From an uncultured Opitutaceae bacterium (GTDB taxonomy: Bacteria; Verrucomicrobiota; Verrucomicrobiia; Opitutales; Opitutaceae): 64,000 nucleotides of DNA. The stretch is taken from positions 248,001 to 312,000 of the forward strand of contig OX638348.1 in assembly GCA_951813085.1 (NCBI GenBank), read 5' to 3'. Below the pieces are notes generated by a model that searched no databases, was not told the DNA's origin, and saw nothing but the letters and a program-made list of their open reading frames with translations. A program made the position numbers and the translations under genes. This document shows, piece by piece, positions 27,957-37,150 of the stretch (position 1 is the first letter of the stretch; the number at the start of each line of letters is the position of its first letter).

Positions 27957-29480
27957 ATGTCCCCGGAATTCTATCAGAAAATAGCGGAAACCAACCAATG
28001 GGGAGCGATCGCTCCGGAACTTGCTCTTGGGATTCTTGCGCTGAGCCTGCTGCTTCTAGAAATCATTCTGCCGAAAGTTGCTCATGGCGCGATTCCGAGG
28101 ATCGCAATCCTGGGACAGTTGGCTATACTCGTTTACGCGATCGCTAATAGCTGCTCCGGCGCTTGCGTCACGGGCGAGGCGTTTGGGGGCATGCTTTTCT
28201 TCGATGCGACGGGGGAGCTGTTTCGAGTTTTCTTCTTAGGCTCTTCGGTATTTGTGAGCTATCTCGGCATGGTGAGCCTGGAGAAGAAGACGCTTCCGCA
28301 AGTTGAGTACTACCATATTCTGCTCGTTGTAACGGCAGCCTTGATGCTGCTAGCTCAGGCAAATCATTTTGTGATGCTATTCGTCGCGCTAGAAGCAGCG
28401 ACGGTGGGATTCTATATCCTCGTAAGCTATTTCCGCCACAGCGTCGTGTCGCTAGAAGCGGGTTTGAAATACCTTATCATGGGCGCTCTGAGCTCGGCTA
28501 TTCTTCTGTTCGGAATCGTGCTCCTTTATGGGGCGGGAAGCAATCCGGCCTTGGAGGCGAGCAGCCGGGATCCTTTGAATTTCGGAAACCTGGAGATCTT
28601 TCTCGCAGCTAACTCTGGTGATATGCTCGGCTTGTTGGGGATGTTGCTCGTTATTTCGGGCGTGGCATTCAAAGTCGGCGCGTTTCCCTTTCAGATTTGG
28701 ATTCCCGATGTATATCAAGGTGCTCCGATTCCAACTACGGCCCTGCTCGCAATCGCCTCAAAAGGAGCGGGATTCGCCATGCTTCTGAGCTTGGTCCAGG
28801 TCTTTTCTCCCTTGAGTGATTGGCTGGTTCCCTTGCTTTCCGCGCTTGCGGTACTAACGATTCTTTTCGGAAATTTCGCTGCATTGACTCAGCGGAATTT
28901 GAAGCGTGTGATTGGACTTTCAGGAGTCTCTCACGCCGGCTTCCTGTTGATCGGCGTTGTAGCTGCGACGAAGGTTGAATGGGCGACGACCGCAGTCATG
29001 TTCTATCTCTTCGCTTACTTGCTGGCTTCGATTGCCGTATTTGCAGTATTCGCGCACCTGGAGAAAGAGGACGACTCGGAAATATCCCTCGATGACTTGG
29101 GCGACTTGGCTAAGAAAAATGGATTCCTTGGTATGGCGCTGGCAATCGGGATCGGGTCGCTCGCGGGCATTCCTCCATTGGCGGGATTCATTGGGAAGAT
29201 GCTGATATTCGTGGCCGCGCTCGAAGCTGAGCTTTATGGGTTGATGGCGGTCGCGGTAGTAGGAGCTGTCGTTTCCATCTATTATTACTTTGGCATATTG
29301 AAGAGCGCATTCTTTGAAGTATGGCATTTCCAGGATGACGATGAGGATGCGCCAGAAGAAGCGGAGCCAGGAGCCTCCCTGCAGTTTTTCGGGAAAGTGG
29401 CTATCTTGGCCGCCGTCGCAGGAACCTTGATATTGGGTTTTTATCAAAGTCCATTAAGTTCCTGGTTGTCAGGTGGATAA
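27957..29480 (+). CDS. nuoN: NADH-quinone oxidoreductase subunit N
   Basis: A third antiporter-like subunit of 507 residues with about 14 hydrophobic segments. The motifs VALEAATVGFYILVSYF and KVGAFPFQIWIPDVYQGAP are those of NuoN. It closes the operon. A small acidic loop (DDDEDAPEEAEP, about residues 460-471) just before the last membrane segment is unusual. Confidence 0.95.
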   Translation: MSPEFYQKIAETNQWGAIAPELALGILALSLLLLEIILPKVAHGAIPRIAILGQLAILVYAIANSCSGACVTGEAFGGMLFFDATGELFRVFFLGSSVFVSYLGMVSLEKKTLPQVEYYHILLVVTAALMLLAQANHFVMLFVALEAATVGFYILVSYFRHSVVSLEAGLKYLIMGALSSAILLFGIVLLYGAGSNPALEASSRDPLNFGNLEIFLAANSGDMLGLLGMLLVISGVAFKVGAFPFQIWIPDVYQGAPIPTTALLAIASKGAGFAMLLSLVQVFSPLSDWLVPLLSALAVLTILFGNFAALTQRNLKRVIGLSGVSHAGFLLIGVVAATKVEWATTAVMFYLFAYLLASIAVFAVFAHLEKEDDSEISLDDLGDLAKKNGFLGMALAIGIGSLAGIPPLAGFIGKMLIFVAALEAELYGLMAVAVVGAVVSIYYYFGILKSAFFEVWHFQDDDEDAPEEAEPGASLQFFGKVAILAAVAGTLILGFYQSPLSSWLSGG

Positions 29481-29580
29481 AATAGGGTACGGAAACGCCT
29501 TTTTTCTGCAGAAAGGCCTATCGGACGGAATATCATTGAAGGATGGATGCCCCATAGGCAGTTTTCAAAGACCGATCCTT

Positions 29581-30093
29581 ATGAAGCTCATTGCGATAGT
29601 AGCGTCTGCTTTTCTCTTTTCCCTGGCTAGTTCCGGGGCGAATTTGAATGTGGATGCCACCAAGAAAAAGGAGGCTCGAATCATTCAGCCGTTCAAGCAG
29701 AAGGCGAAGATTGCTACCGGAATTCAAGGTAAGCGCTTCAAGACCGCGGCCTTGAAGACGAAAACGGCGCCTTTGGGCGACAAGCGCTACTCAACAGATG
29801 TAGAGGGGGCGGGAGAATCGATGAATCGGTACAATGACCAGTCTGCGACGCTAGTTAGCGAGCGATCGAAGCGAGCGATCGGAATTTTGGACAAGACTGT
29901 TACGGCGTCCCAGGAATTTGAAAAAGCCTATCGAGACGCATTGACGGTCGAGCTCTCGAAACGCGCGGCTGCTCAGGTCGAGATCAAGAAAAAGAAGAAG
30001 GTGAGCCAACGGGATATAAACAAGGACGCTAAGGTCCGCCGGAGCGATCGAGACGGATTTGAGGTGCAACAGGCGGGCTCCGAAGCCCACTAA
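29581..30093 (+). CDS. Exported basic protein of unknown function
   Basis: With the ATG at 29581 this is a 170-residue protein whose first 20 residues form a signal peptide (MKLIAIVASAFLFSLASSGA). The frame is open upstream to 29473, overlapping nuoN, but only this start gives an export signal. The mature part is rich in Lys, Arg and Ala and contains a KKKKK-like run near residue 140. No domain recognised. Its stop codon overlaps the stop of the opposing small gene within the bases CTAA. A 12-base palindrome TTTCTGCAGAAA lies in the leader near 29504. Confidence 0.6.
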   Translation: MKLIAIVASAFLFSLASSGANLNVDATKKKEARIIQPFKQKAKIATGIQGKRFKTAALKTKTAPLGDKRYSTDVEGAGESMNRYNDQSATLVSERSKRAIGILDKTVTASQEFEKAYRDALTVELSKRAAAQVEIKKKKKVSQRDINKDAKVRRSDRDGFEVQQAGSEAH

Positions 30094-30368
30094 CTGTTGC
30101 GGACTTTGTCTTTTTGATGTTCGCGCTCTTCTTCTAGGCGCGTTTTCTCACTAGAGATCTGCTTTCGAATTGCGTCTGCCTCTTGCATTTCGCCTTTGGA
30201 TAGCGCGTCTGACAGTTGTTGAGAAAGAAAGACTTCGCGCTCGGCGATCTTTGCCTTGAATTTCTCGTCGATCTCGGCGAGGCGCTGCTTCATCTCAGCT
30301 GTTAACGGCTTTGTATCAGGATGCTCCTGTTGGAGTCGCTCCATTGCCAGTTCATATGCAGATTTCAT
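30090..30368 (-). CDS. Small coiled-coil protein of unknown function
   Basis: A 92-residue, highly charged protein with no signal or membrane segment. Nearly the whole length looks helical, with heptad-like spacing around residues 25-85. An AAAAGAG sequence lies a few bases before the ATG. It is convergent with the upstream exported protein and downstream of the ComEC-like gene on the same strand. Function unknown. Confidence 0.6.
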   Translation of the reverse strand: MKSAYELAMERLQQEHPDTKPLTAEMKQRLAEIDEKFKAKIAEREVFLSQQLSDALSKGEMQEADAIRKQISSEKTRLEEEREHQKDKVRNS

Positions 30369-30419
30369 TATGCTCTTTTATGCCTCAGCCAGGGAGCAAT
30401 GCAATGAAACTTGTCCCGA

Positions 30420-32036
30420 CTATGCGAGAAGAGCGGTTGCTAAGCATATAGCGGTAAAGGCAACTGGAAGGAGGAAGAGCCGGGTATTTCCAATTTTCCA
30501 GCGCTTGTCGTAACCATAGAATAGCATTGCTAGAAAAAGGCTGAGTCCGAAGAGCAGCAGGTGAGCAGGAGGTTCACTCACGGTTGCGTGACCAGGGCCT
30601 AGCTTGCCTAGGAAAGCAAGAAATGCGTGCATTGAGCTGAGAACTAAATGGGCGGCGCTATTGAATAGGACGGATAGTGGGGCAATCCCCATGGCTCCGA
30701 CAATTAGCGTAATGAATCCGGAAATGATCGCGAGCGAAGCGAGTGGTATCAGAGCGATATTCGCTAGGACTCCAATGAATGAAATGGAGTTGAAATAAAT
30801 GATGCTCAAAGCCGAAGACGCAAGAAAGGCTGCGAGGCTGACTGCGAAACTTCCGAGGAGAAAACGAATAAGGGCGTTCCCGGTTCTTTGCGCGAGCGTC
30901 CATGCTTGATGTGGGATTTGCTTAAAGGGGCTCCATCTATCCTGAAGGTGCGTTGCTAGCGGAGCGCCGTATAATAGAATCGCGGCGACTGTGGCGTAGG
31001 ATAGCTGAAACCCTGCGAGGAAAAGCTGTCTAGGATCGATTAGAAGGCAGACGAGTGCGGAAAGTATTAAAGCGTTCAGCGGAGCGGCTTGCCGTCTGCT
31101 CGCGACGCAAAGATAGTAGCAAGCGATCATGAGTAACGCTCTCAAGGATGAAGGAGCGCCTCCTGTAGTAACTACGAAGAGCCCGATCAACGCCAAATTG
31201 GGAATCGGTATCCATTTCGTGGGTATTCTAAGTAGCTGAAAAAGCGAGTGACCGCATATCGCGATAACGCCAATATGTAGACCGCTTATAGCAAACAAAT
31301 GGAGCGCCCCGTTTTGGAGGAACAGCGCTTTTTGTTCAGTTTCGAGCTCGCTCTTCAACCCTAGCATCATCGCCTTGTAGGAATGGGTTTCGGGTTCGTC
31401 TATTGGAAGCCCTTGCTCGAGAGTGCGAACTGCGAATTGCTGCATTTCGCTGATAGAGCGGGCCCATAGCGAACCGGGCGATATCTCGTGTATGCTTCCG
31501 CGCTCGAATCGCGCTACGACGCCGGAGTTGCTGAGGTAGGCATCGAATCCTGCCGAGGAGTCCTTTGAATCAAGAGGAGATAGCAAGCCAGTAGAGTGAA
31601 TTCTCGCTCCTATTTGGAATGAATGCTCGATCGCATTCGCGTCGTCTGGCTTAAGTGAAAAATACACTCTTAAACCGACCAAGCCGGAAAGGTGCGCTTC
31701 GGTGGAACGAATCGTACCGAATCCGTTTAGTGTCGAATAGGAAGACTTGAATGCGCGTTCCAAATCGATTTCTAGGTAGGCTTCACGAATGGGGTACTCA
31801 GGTGGGACCCGTCCTTCACGATCTAAAGCTACCGTATAGGCATACCCTCCCAGGAATACGCTCAAGGCGATGAAGGAGGTACAATATCGGCGATCGAGAA
31901 AGAATGAGCAGACCGCTATCGCAACGCTCGATAGAGCGACTGCCAGAGGGAGTGGCGACGGAAAGACGCGACCGAAGACGAATCCTAGAACCAGGGGAAC
32001 TAGGATCCATAGAAGTGGTACTCGAGCGGGATTCAA
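30420..32036 (-). CDS. comEC: ComEC/Rec2-type membrane channel, no metallo-beta-lactamase domain
   Basis: ComEC moves single-stranded DNA across the inner membrane during natural transformation. The N-terminal part has two membrane segments and a soluble OB-like region. The ComEC core has the signature LFAISGLHIGVIAICG, followed by about eight membrane segments. The protein ends right after the membrane core, so the C-terminal metallo-beta-lactamase-like domain of longer homologues is absent. I choose the TTG at 32036, because the ATG at 32174 would overlap thiD by more than 120 bases and encode an unrelated basic stretch. The start is uncertain. Confidence 0.8.
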   Translation of the reverse strand: MNPARVPLLWILVPLVLGFVFGRVFPSPLPLAVALSSVAIAVCSFFLDRRYCTSFIALSVFLGGYAYTVALDREGRVPPEYPIREAYLEIDLERAFKSSYSTLNGFGTIRSTEAHLSGLVGLRVYFSLKPDDANAIEHSFQIGARIHSTGLLSPLDSKDSSAGFDAYLSNSGVVARFERGSIHEISPGSLWARSISEMQQFAVRTLEQGLPIDEPETHSYKAMMLGLKSELETEQKALFLQNGALHLFAISGLHIGVIAICGHSLFQLLRIPTKWIPIPNLALIGLFVVTTGGAPSSLRALLMIACYYLCVASRRQAAPLNALILSALVCLLIDPRQLFLAGFQLSYATVAAILLYGAPLATHLQDRWSPFKQIPHQAWTLAQRTGNALIRFLLGSFAVSLAAFLASSALSIIYFNSISFIGVLANIALIPLASLAIISGFITLIVGAMGIAPLSVLFNSAAHLVLSSMHAFLAFLGKLGPGHATVSEPPAHLLLFGLSLFLAMLFYGYDKRWKIGNTRLFLLPVAFTAICLATALLA

Positions 32037-32046
32037 AGGGTTGCGA

Positions 32047-32853
32047 TTACGGGAAGTGGTTGATGAAGAAATTGCCTTCGATTGAGATTGGCGATTCCAT
32101 CGCCGCCCGAAGATAGTCGAGCGCTTTCTTGACGGAAGATTCAATCGTGAATCCCTTCGCAAGCCAGGCTGCAATAGCGGCGCTTAGAGTGCATCCGCTT
32201 CCATGAGTATCTATGTTGCGGATACGAGTCTGCGTGTGTACAGCGATTTCCATATTGGGGAGGGCAAGCGTGTCTATGAGTTCGTCTGAGTCGAGATGCC
32301 CTCCTTTGATCAATATCGCAGCGTCGTACGCTTGCGCCATATCCTTGGCCAAGCATTCGATTTCACTACGGGTACGCGCTGCCCTTTGACCGAGCGTTTC
32401 CGCCTCGTCTAGATTGGGGGTGATTAGCGTGGCCAATGGGAGGAGCTGGGATTGAACTATCTCGAGAGCTTCGGGTTCAAGTAGAACGCTTCCGCTAGAG
32501 GCGATCATAACCGGGTCTACAACGATCGGCGGACGTGATTCCAGCTCATTAAGGCAATCGACTACAACTTTAGCTCGATCGCCATCAAAAAGCATTCCGG
32601 TCTTAATTGCGGACGGCCTGTAGGAGTCCAGTCCGATCTTTATCTGAGCTTTCAGAGACTCGGTGGATACACTGCGCGCGTCCGCAACGGTGCTGGGGGA
32701 TTGAGCGGTTAAGCATGTGAGGGCGGATATTCCGTGGACTTGATTTGCGGCGAACGTCTTCAGGTCTGCCTGAATGCCTGCCTGGCCGCCGGAATCCGAC
32801 CCTGCAATCGTCATGGCTACGGGGATTGACTGGGATGCGGCTTTGGATTCCAT
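32047..32853 (-). CDS. thiD: Hydroxymethylpyrimidine/phosphomethylpyrimidine kinase
   Basis: ThiD phosphorylates hydroxymethylpyrimidine twice for thiamine synthesis. The 268-residue protein has the N-terminal substrate motif TIAGSDSGGQAGIQADLKT, the central VVDPVMIASSG, and the C-terminal anion-hole and catalytic motif DTHGSGCTLSAAIA. It is divergent from rarA, and the comEC frame begins 10 bases after its stop. No other thiamine genes and no TPP riboswitch were seen nearby. Confidence 0.94.
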   Translation of the reverse strand: MESKAASQSIPVAMTIAGSDSGGQAGIQADLKTFAANQVHGISALTCLTAQSPSTVADARSVSTESLKAQIKIGLDSYRPSAIKTGMLFDGDRAKVVVDCLNELESRPPIVVDPVMIASSGSVLLEPEALEIVQSQLLPLATLITPNLDEAETLGQRAARTRSEIECLAKDMAQAYDAAILIKGGHLDSDELIDTLALPNMEIAVHTQTRIRNIDTHGSGCTLSAAIAAWLAKGFTIESSVKKALDYLRAAMESPISIEGNFFINHFP

Positions 32854-32914
32854 TTATTGCCTAGGTATAGCGATGCTTGCAGGGGATCAACGCTTCGTTT
32901 TAACTTTGGTGAAA

Positions 32915-34276
32915 ATGGTACCGCAAGATGAACTGTTTTCAGGCGAAGACGATCTAGAAATGATCGCTGCCCAGTCTGGGCTCAAGGACGCGTCGCATTC
33001 GAAGGTTCCTTTGGCGGCTCGAATGCGTCCGCAATCGCTTGGCGAAGTGATTGGACAGGACCACCTTTTAGGCGAGGGGATGCTGTTGCCCAAGCTGATT
33101 GAGTCCAATTCATTTGGGAGTCTGCTTTTCTATGGACCTCCCGGATGCGGTAAAACGAGCCTTGCCGAGGCGATCGCCTGCGAAACCGAAAGTCGATTTG
33201 TCCGCATAAATGCGGTCATGTCCAACGTTGCGGAACTGAGGCAAATTTTGAGCGCCGCAAGACGTACAGAAAAGAAGGATACGGTTCTCTTTATTGACGA
33301 GATCCACCGATTCAATAAGTCGCAGCAAGATCTGCTTCTTCCCGATGTTGAAGCGGGTAATATCCGATTGATTGGAGCCACTACGCACAATCCGGGATTT
33401 TACGTGAATGCGCCCTTGCTAAGCCGCAGCCATTTGTTCCGGCTGGAACCTCACACCGTTGAGAACACGGCCGCACTGCTGTCGCGCGCTTTGCGCGATG
33501 GGGAGCGAGGACTCGGAAGTAGAGGACAGCGGGCATCGGACGATACCTTGCAAGAACTGTCGAAACTCTGCGATGGAGATTTGCGCCGCGCATTGAATGC
33601 CCTAGAAGTGATTGCGCTGAGCCTTCCGGATGGGGCTGAGATAAATTCTGAATCGATTGCCGTATTTGCGAGTGAACGCCAGATAAGGTACGATTCCAAT
33701 GAGGACGAACACTACGATACCATTTCTGCGTTTATAAAGAGCATGCGGGGAGGGGATCCGGACGCGGCGCTTTACTGGCTGGCTAAAATGCTTGCGGGTG
33801 GAGAAGACCCTCGTTTCATCGGGAGACGGCTCATAATATTCGCTTCCGAAGACGTTGGATTGGCCGATCCGCATGCCTTGCCCTTGGCGACCGCTGCCCA
33901 GCAAGCGTGCGAATTTGTCGGTTTGCCCGAGTGCGAGATCACGTTGGCTCATTGCGTGACCTATATGGCGACTGCTCCTAAGAGCAATTCATCCTATCTG
34001 GCGCTTGGCAGAGCTAAGGAATCGATAGCGAAAGGTCCTGTGCAGGAGGTCCCTAAGTGGCTCAAGGATAGCGGAGGGGCCGCTTCAAAGCAGTTAGGAA
34101 ATTCCCAAGATTATGAATACAGTCACAGCTCGATGGAGAATATTACGGGTCAAGAGTATATGATTGATCCTGCTCAATTTTTCGTGCCTAAAAGAATAGG
34201 AGCAGAGGCCGAAATTCAAAGTCGAATAGAGCGATGGAAACAGCTCAAAGAATCGATTAAGGAAGAAAGCAAATAG
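32915..34276 (+). CDS. rarA: Replication-associated recombination protein A (AAA ATPase)
   Basis: RarA (MgsA) acts at stalled replication forks. The protein has Walker A FYGPPGCGKTSLAEAIA near residue 69, Walker B VLFIDEIHRFNKSQQD near 125, a sensor 1 region IGATTHNP, and the C-terminal MgsA oligomerisation domain with ASEDVGLADPHAL. I choose the ATG at 32915, giving a DELF motif near the N-terminus as in homologues. An in-frame ATG at 32873 is an alternative. It is divergent from thiD and seven bases from the next gene. Confidence 0.92.
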   Translation: MVPQDELFSGEDDLEMIAAQSGLKDASHSKVPLAARMRPQSLGEVIGQDHLLGEGMLLPKLIESNSFGSLLFYGPPGCGKTSLAEAIACETESRFVRINAVMSNVAELRQILSAARRTEKKDTVLFIDEIHRFNKSQQDLLLPDVEAGNIRLIGATTHNPGFYVNAPLLSRSHLFRLEPHTVENTAALLSRALRDGERGLGSRGQRASDDTLQELSKLCDGDLRRALNALEVIALSLPDGAEINSESIAVFASERQIRYDSNEDEHYDTISAFIKSMRGGDPDAALYWLAKMLAGGEDPRFIGRRLIIFASEDVGLADPHALPLATAAQQACEFVGLPECEITLAHCVTYMATAPKSNSSYLALGRAKESIAKGPVQEVPKWLKDSGGAASKQLGNSQDYEYSHSSMENITGQEYMIDPAQFFVPKRIGAEAEIQSRIERWKQLKESIKEESK

Positions 34277-34282
34277 TATAGT

Positions 34283-34762
34283 ATGATTGTAGATCAAATT
34301 GAGAATTGGGAAGCGTATCCGTTCGGATCTGCGTGGACCCAGGCATTCGCCTATTTAGCGGATTTGAATGCTGGGTCGGAAGAAGGGGAGTATCCTATCG
34401 ATGGAGACGCGGTATTCGCTCGCATCATGTCCTACGAAACGAAGCGAGAAACCGATGAGGACGCGATTCTCGAAGCCCATAGGAAATTCGTGGATATCCA
34501 GATGGCTTTGGTAGGTAGTGAGCGCATCGCGCGGTATCCTGCCAAGAGCCTTGAACCCAAAGGGGCGTATGACGACGAGCGGGATGTGCAGTTTTTCAAC
34601 TTTGAACATCCCGCAGATACTCAAGCCAGCGTATTTCCTGGGACGTTTGTATGCTTATTGCCGAATGACGCCCACATGCCGCAGTTGAAAACAGGCTCTG
34701 AGACCGAGCGCATTAAGAAAGTGGTGGTAAAGTTGGCGATTGAACGCCTGCGTCTCCCCTAG
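34283..34762 (+). CDS. YhcH/YjgK/YiaL family protein
   Basis: A 159-residue beta-barrel (DUF386) protein. Recognisable family text includes EAHRKFVDIQMALVGSERI and the metal-site region CLLPNDAHMPQL near the C-terminus. Homologues bind a metal and are implicated in sugar, often sialic acid, metabolism or biofilm control. It follows rarA by six bases, probably in one transcript. The stop overlaps the opposing methyltransferase stop by four bases. Confidence 0.85.
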   Translation: MIVDQIENWEAYPFGSAWTQAFAYLADLNAGSEEGEYPIDGDAVFARIMSYETKRETDEDAILEAHRKFVDIQMALVGSERIARYPAKSLEPKGAYDDERDVQFFNFEHPADTQASVFPGTFVCLLPNDAHMPQLKTGSETERIKKVVVKLAIERLRLP

Positions 34763-35478
34763 TTGTTTCCGGAGGTGTTGTGGCGGAACAGCCGCAACAT
34801 AGATCGCTCGTCGTGTTTAGAAGAGGCGATCAGTTCGTACTCTAGCGGCATGTTCGACAGCCTTCGCGTGTTGGTTCCTACTTTTGCTAGTATGAATAGG
34901 GGGCGGTGAACGTTGAAATCGAGACCCTCGAGAGCGTTGTTTTCGTAGCCTTGAAGATTCAGCACTAAGAGATCGAAATCGGGATCGAACTCAGCGCGTT
35001 TCAGAATATCGTGAGCCAAGTCGGTGGTGACGTATGAAACGCGTTCTTGCTTAGGTCTCTTGAAAGGCGCCTCGATGGGCTTTCCCGATAGGCGCTCGGA
35101 AGACTCTTTGCGGATCGTTTTCTTTATGGACGCCTTGGGAGGCGTGCCACGGACTTCAATAAAGGACTCCTTTAGCCAATGGTCGACGACGGCGACATTC
35201 AATACCTGGCTCCGCTTGCGAGACTTGCGGCACTTGTGAAAGAGGTGCGGCCAAGGCTCAATGAGTATTCCTTTCCAACCCAACGCCTTTTCGAGATAGA
35301 GCGTAAAGCTATCCCTGCCCCCATCTCTCGCCCCAATTTCCACGAACTTCCCATTTGGGCGGTCGAAAAAGGGCAGGATCTGAGCCTTGTGCGATGGCGT
35401 GCTGAGCGCTCCGAAGGAAAAGAGTTTTCGGATCCCTCCCCAGGAGGGCGATTTTGACTGGGCGATTTTCGTGTCCAC
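34759..35478 (-). CDS. FkbM-like methyltransferase
   Basis: A 239-residue protein with a SAM-binding start VEIGARDGGRDSFTLYLEK, then WKGILIEPWPHLF, and near residue 168 LLVLNLQGYENNALEGLDF. Typical FkbM members have DVEG at that last position and this one has NLQG, so an acidic residue is replaced. The protein may be divergent or have an altered active site. Usual targets are sugars or secondary metabolites. No sugar-transfer genes lie next to it. It is convergent with the YhcH-family gene. Confidence 0.65.
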   Translation of the reverse strand: MDTKIAQSKSPSWGGIRKLFSFGALSTPSHKAQILPFFDRPNGKFVEIGARDGGRDSFTLYLEKALGWKGILIEPWPHLFHKCRKSRKRSQVLNVAVVDHWLKESFIEVRGTPPKASIKKTIRKESSERLSGKPIEAPFKRPKQERVSYVTTDLAHDILKRAEFDPDFDLLVLNLQGYENNALEGLDFNVHRPLFILAKVGTNTRRLSNMPLEYELIASSKHDERSMLRLFRHNTSGNN

Positions 35479-35716
35479 GGGTGAAGTCGTTCCCTTGAAG
35501 AAACGGCGCTTGCCGAGGGCAGTTTAGGGAGGCGCCACCATTGGAGCTGATTATTAGAGATTGAAGAGGACTGCAGACACTGAGGGTGCCAATAACGTAA
35601 ATTAATTATGAACTGAATTGCCTAGTAGATACCATTATAGGCCGAACGTGTTGCGGCCTGATTTACGGCGGGCCTCGATTGCGTTATGATGTGCGGCGAA
35701 CCATCTACAAAGACTC

Positions 35717-36275
35717 ATGGAATATTCACTCCCAAAATCATTAACCGCTCTTTTCGCTGGCCTTGCCTTGTCAGCCTCTGCGTCTGGAACTCCTTTTATT
35801 GCGGGCGAGAATACGTTGGGCGGTCTTGAGTTTACCGTAGATTTCGGTTCCTTTAGTTATGTATCCGATTTGAGCCAAGGCGGCCTGCGTCGCACTGAGG
35901 CTACCCAAGGGTCCCAGATTAGTTTCGATCCCGTAGTCCCTGCTGAGGATACTAATCTATTCTTTGATTGGAGCGTGTTTGAAAATCCTGATTCTATCGA
36001 CCCGAACTACAGGTGGAGGCTCCCCGAGCAGCGGATCGGTTTCCCGCTTCATTCCTGGCGGACAGGAGTTTCAATTGATTGTGGGCGCAACGGTTCCCTC
36101 GAGCGATCCTGATGATTATGTGCTTACGCTGAGCCTGGATTCTATAGTTCCAGATCCACCCGTCCGGGATCCAGAGCCAGTACCCGATTCTTCGCTCGGA
36201 TTTTTGGGTATCGCTTCGATTTTCGGAGTGATCGGCGCGAGCCGTCGGTTTGGGCGAACCCGGTCGTCTAATTAA
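35717..36275 (+). pseudogene. Exported protein with VPDSG-CTERM-like sorting tail, frameshifted
   Basis: Frame 1 (from ATG 35717) gives a signal peptide with core LTALFAGLALSASASG and a mature part to about residue 95. Frame 2 (overlapping, to 36275) continues with SGSVSRFIPGGQEFQLIVGA and ends in PVPDSSLGFLGIASIFGVIG then ASRRFGR. That end has the motif, hydrophobic helix and Arg cluster of a PEP-CTERM-type tail, close to the VPDSG variant of Verrucomicrobia. The two halves are in different frames, and the switch lies between about 35960 and 36015. Such proteins are sorted by exosortase. No exosortase gene is seen here. Confidence 0.65.
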
Positions 36276-36320
36276 AATTTCATTATTAATCGCAGTTACA
36301 TTATTTTCCAAGCAACAGTG

Positions 36321-36350
36321 CGGCTCGTAGTCATTGGCTACGGGCCGTTT
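36321..36350 (+). terminator. Rho-independent terminator
   Basis: CGGCTCGTAGTC and GGCTACGGGCCG pair over 12 positions (two G-U pairs) across a three-base loop, then TTTGCGTTT follows. It lies 45 bases after the sorting-signal gene, in the right place to end that transcript. Confidence 0.7.
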
Positions 36351-36390
36351 GCGTTTGCATAGCTTCGTGGATTCGGCTGTCTATCTTGCG

Positions 36391-36915
36391 ATGAAAGTAC
36401 CATTTGTGATGACGGTAATTGGCCCGGACAGGCCGGGACTCGTGGATTCCGTTTCGACATTGATTGCTGAATATGGGGGAAACTGGCTGGAGAGCCGGAT
36501 GTGCCACCTCGGGGGTCAGTTCGCTGGATTGCTTCAAATCGAGATCGACGAGGAGTCAGCTGAATCCCTAAAAGCCGCCTTGCGGGAACTTGGGGGAGAT
36601 GACTTGGAAATCGTCGCGCAAAAGAGCGCTCTCGCCAGCGCTCCCGATTGCGTTGAAGTCGTGCAGGTCGAGATTGTCGGGCAAGATCGGCCTGGCATCG
36701 TCCGCAGTATCGCAAATGCGTTTTCGAATCGCGATGTCAATGTCGAGGAGTTGTCGACTCAATGCTTCAGCGCCCCGATGTCGGGCGAGCGCCTGTTCGA
36801 GGCCAAGGCGAAGGTCTGTATACCTGAATCGTGCGAGACGGATACGCTTCGGGAGGAATTGGAAGCAATCGCGACGGACTTGCAGGTCGATTTTTCTTTC
36901 GAATCCTTGAGCTAA
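36391..36915 (+). CDS. Two-ACT-domain regulatory protein, GcvR-like
   Basis: From the ATG at 36391 the protein is 174 residues with two ACT domains. The first begins VMTVIGPDRPGLVDSVSTLI and the second VEIVGQDRPGIVRSIANAF near residue 95; both carry the DRPG turn that binds small ligands such as amino acids. The arrangement is that of the glycine cleavage repressor family GcvR. The frame is open upstream to 36334, within the preceding terminator, so that start is unlikely. No glycine cleavage genes are nearby, so the target is unknown. Confidence 0.75.
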   Translation: MKVPFVMTVIGPDRPGLVDSVSTLIAEYGGNWLESRMCHLGGQFAGLLQIEIDEESAESLKAALRELGGDDLEIVAQKSALASAPDCVEVVQVEIVGQDRPGIVRSIANAFSNRDVNVEELSTQCFSAPMSGERLFEAKAKVCIPESCETDTLREELEAIATDLQVDFSFESLS

Positions 36916-37150
36916 TAAAGCTAGAAACCCGGGATGCCGATCCTTCGGAGCCAATTATGACACGGAATACGCTTTCCTTTGGCTAAGAATTTCGTACTTC
37001 TTTGAGCTACGTTCTTAAAAGCATCAGGAGTGGTCGCGGTAATCCGCAACCTGCCAACCGAGTTCTATAGGATCTACGGTGGATTCGACGCGACGCGTCG
37101 GATGGGCATCGATCAAGAGTTAAGCTCTTTGCGATGAAAAAACCTATTTG

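Noticed and set aside
32854-32914. TPP riboswitch for thiD
   Set aside because: The intergenic space is about 60 bases with none of the conserved TPP aptamer sequence.
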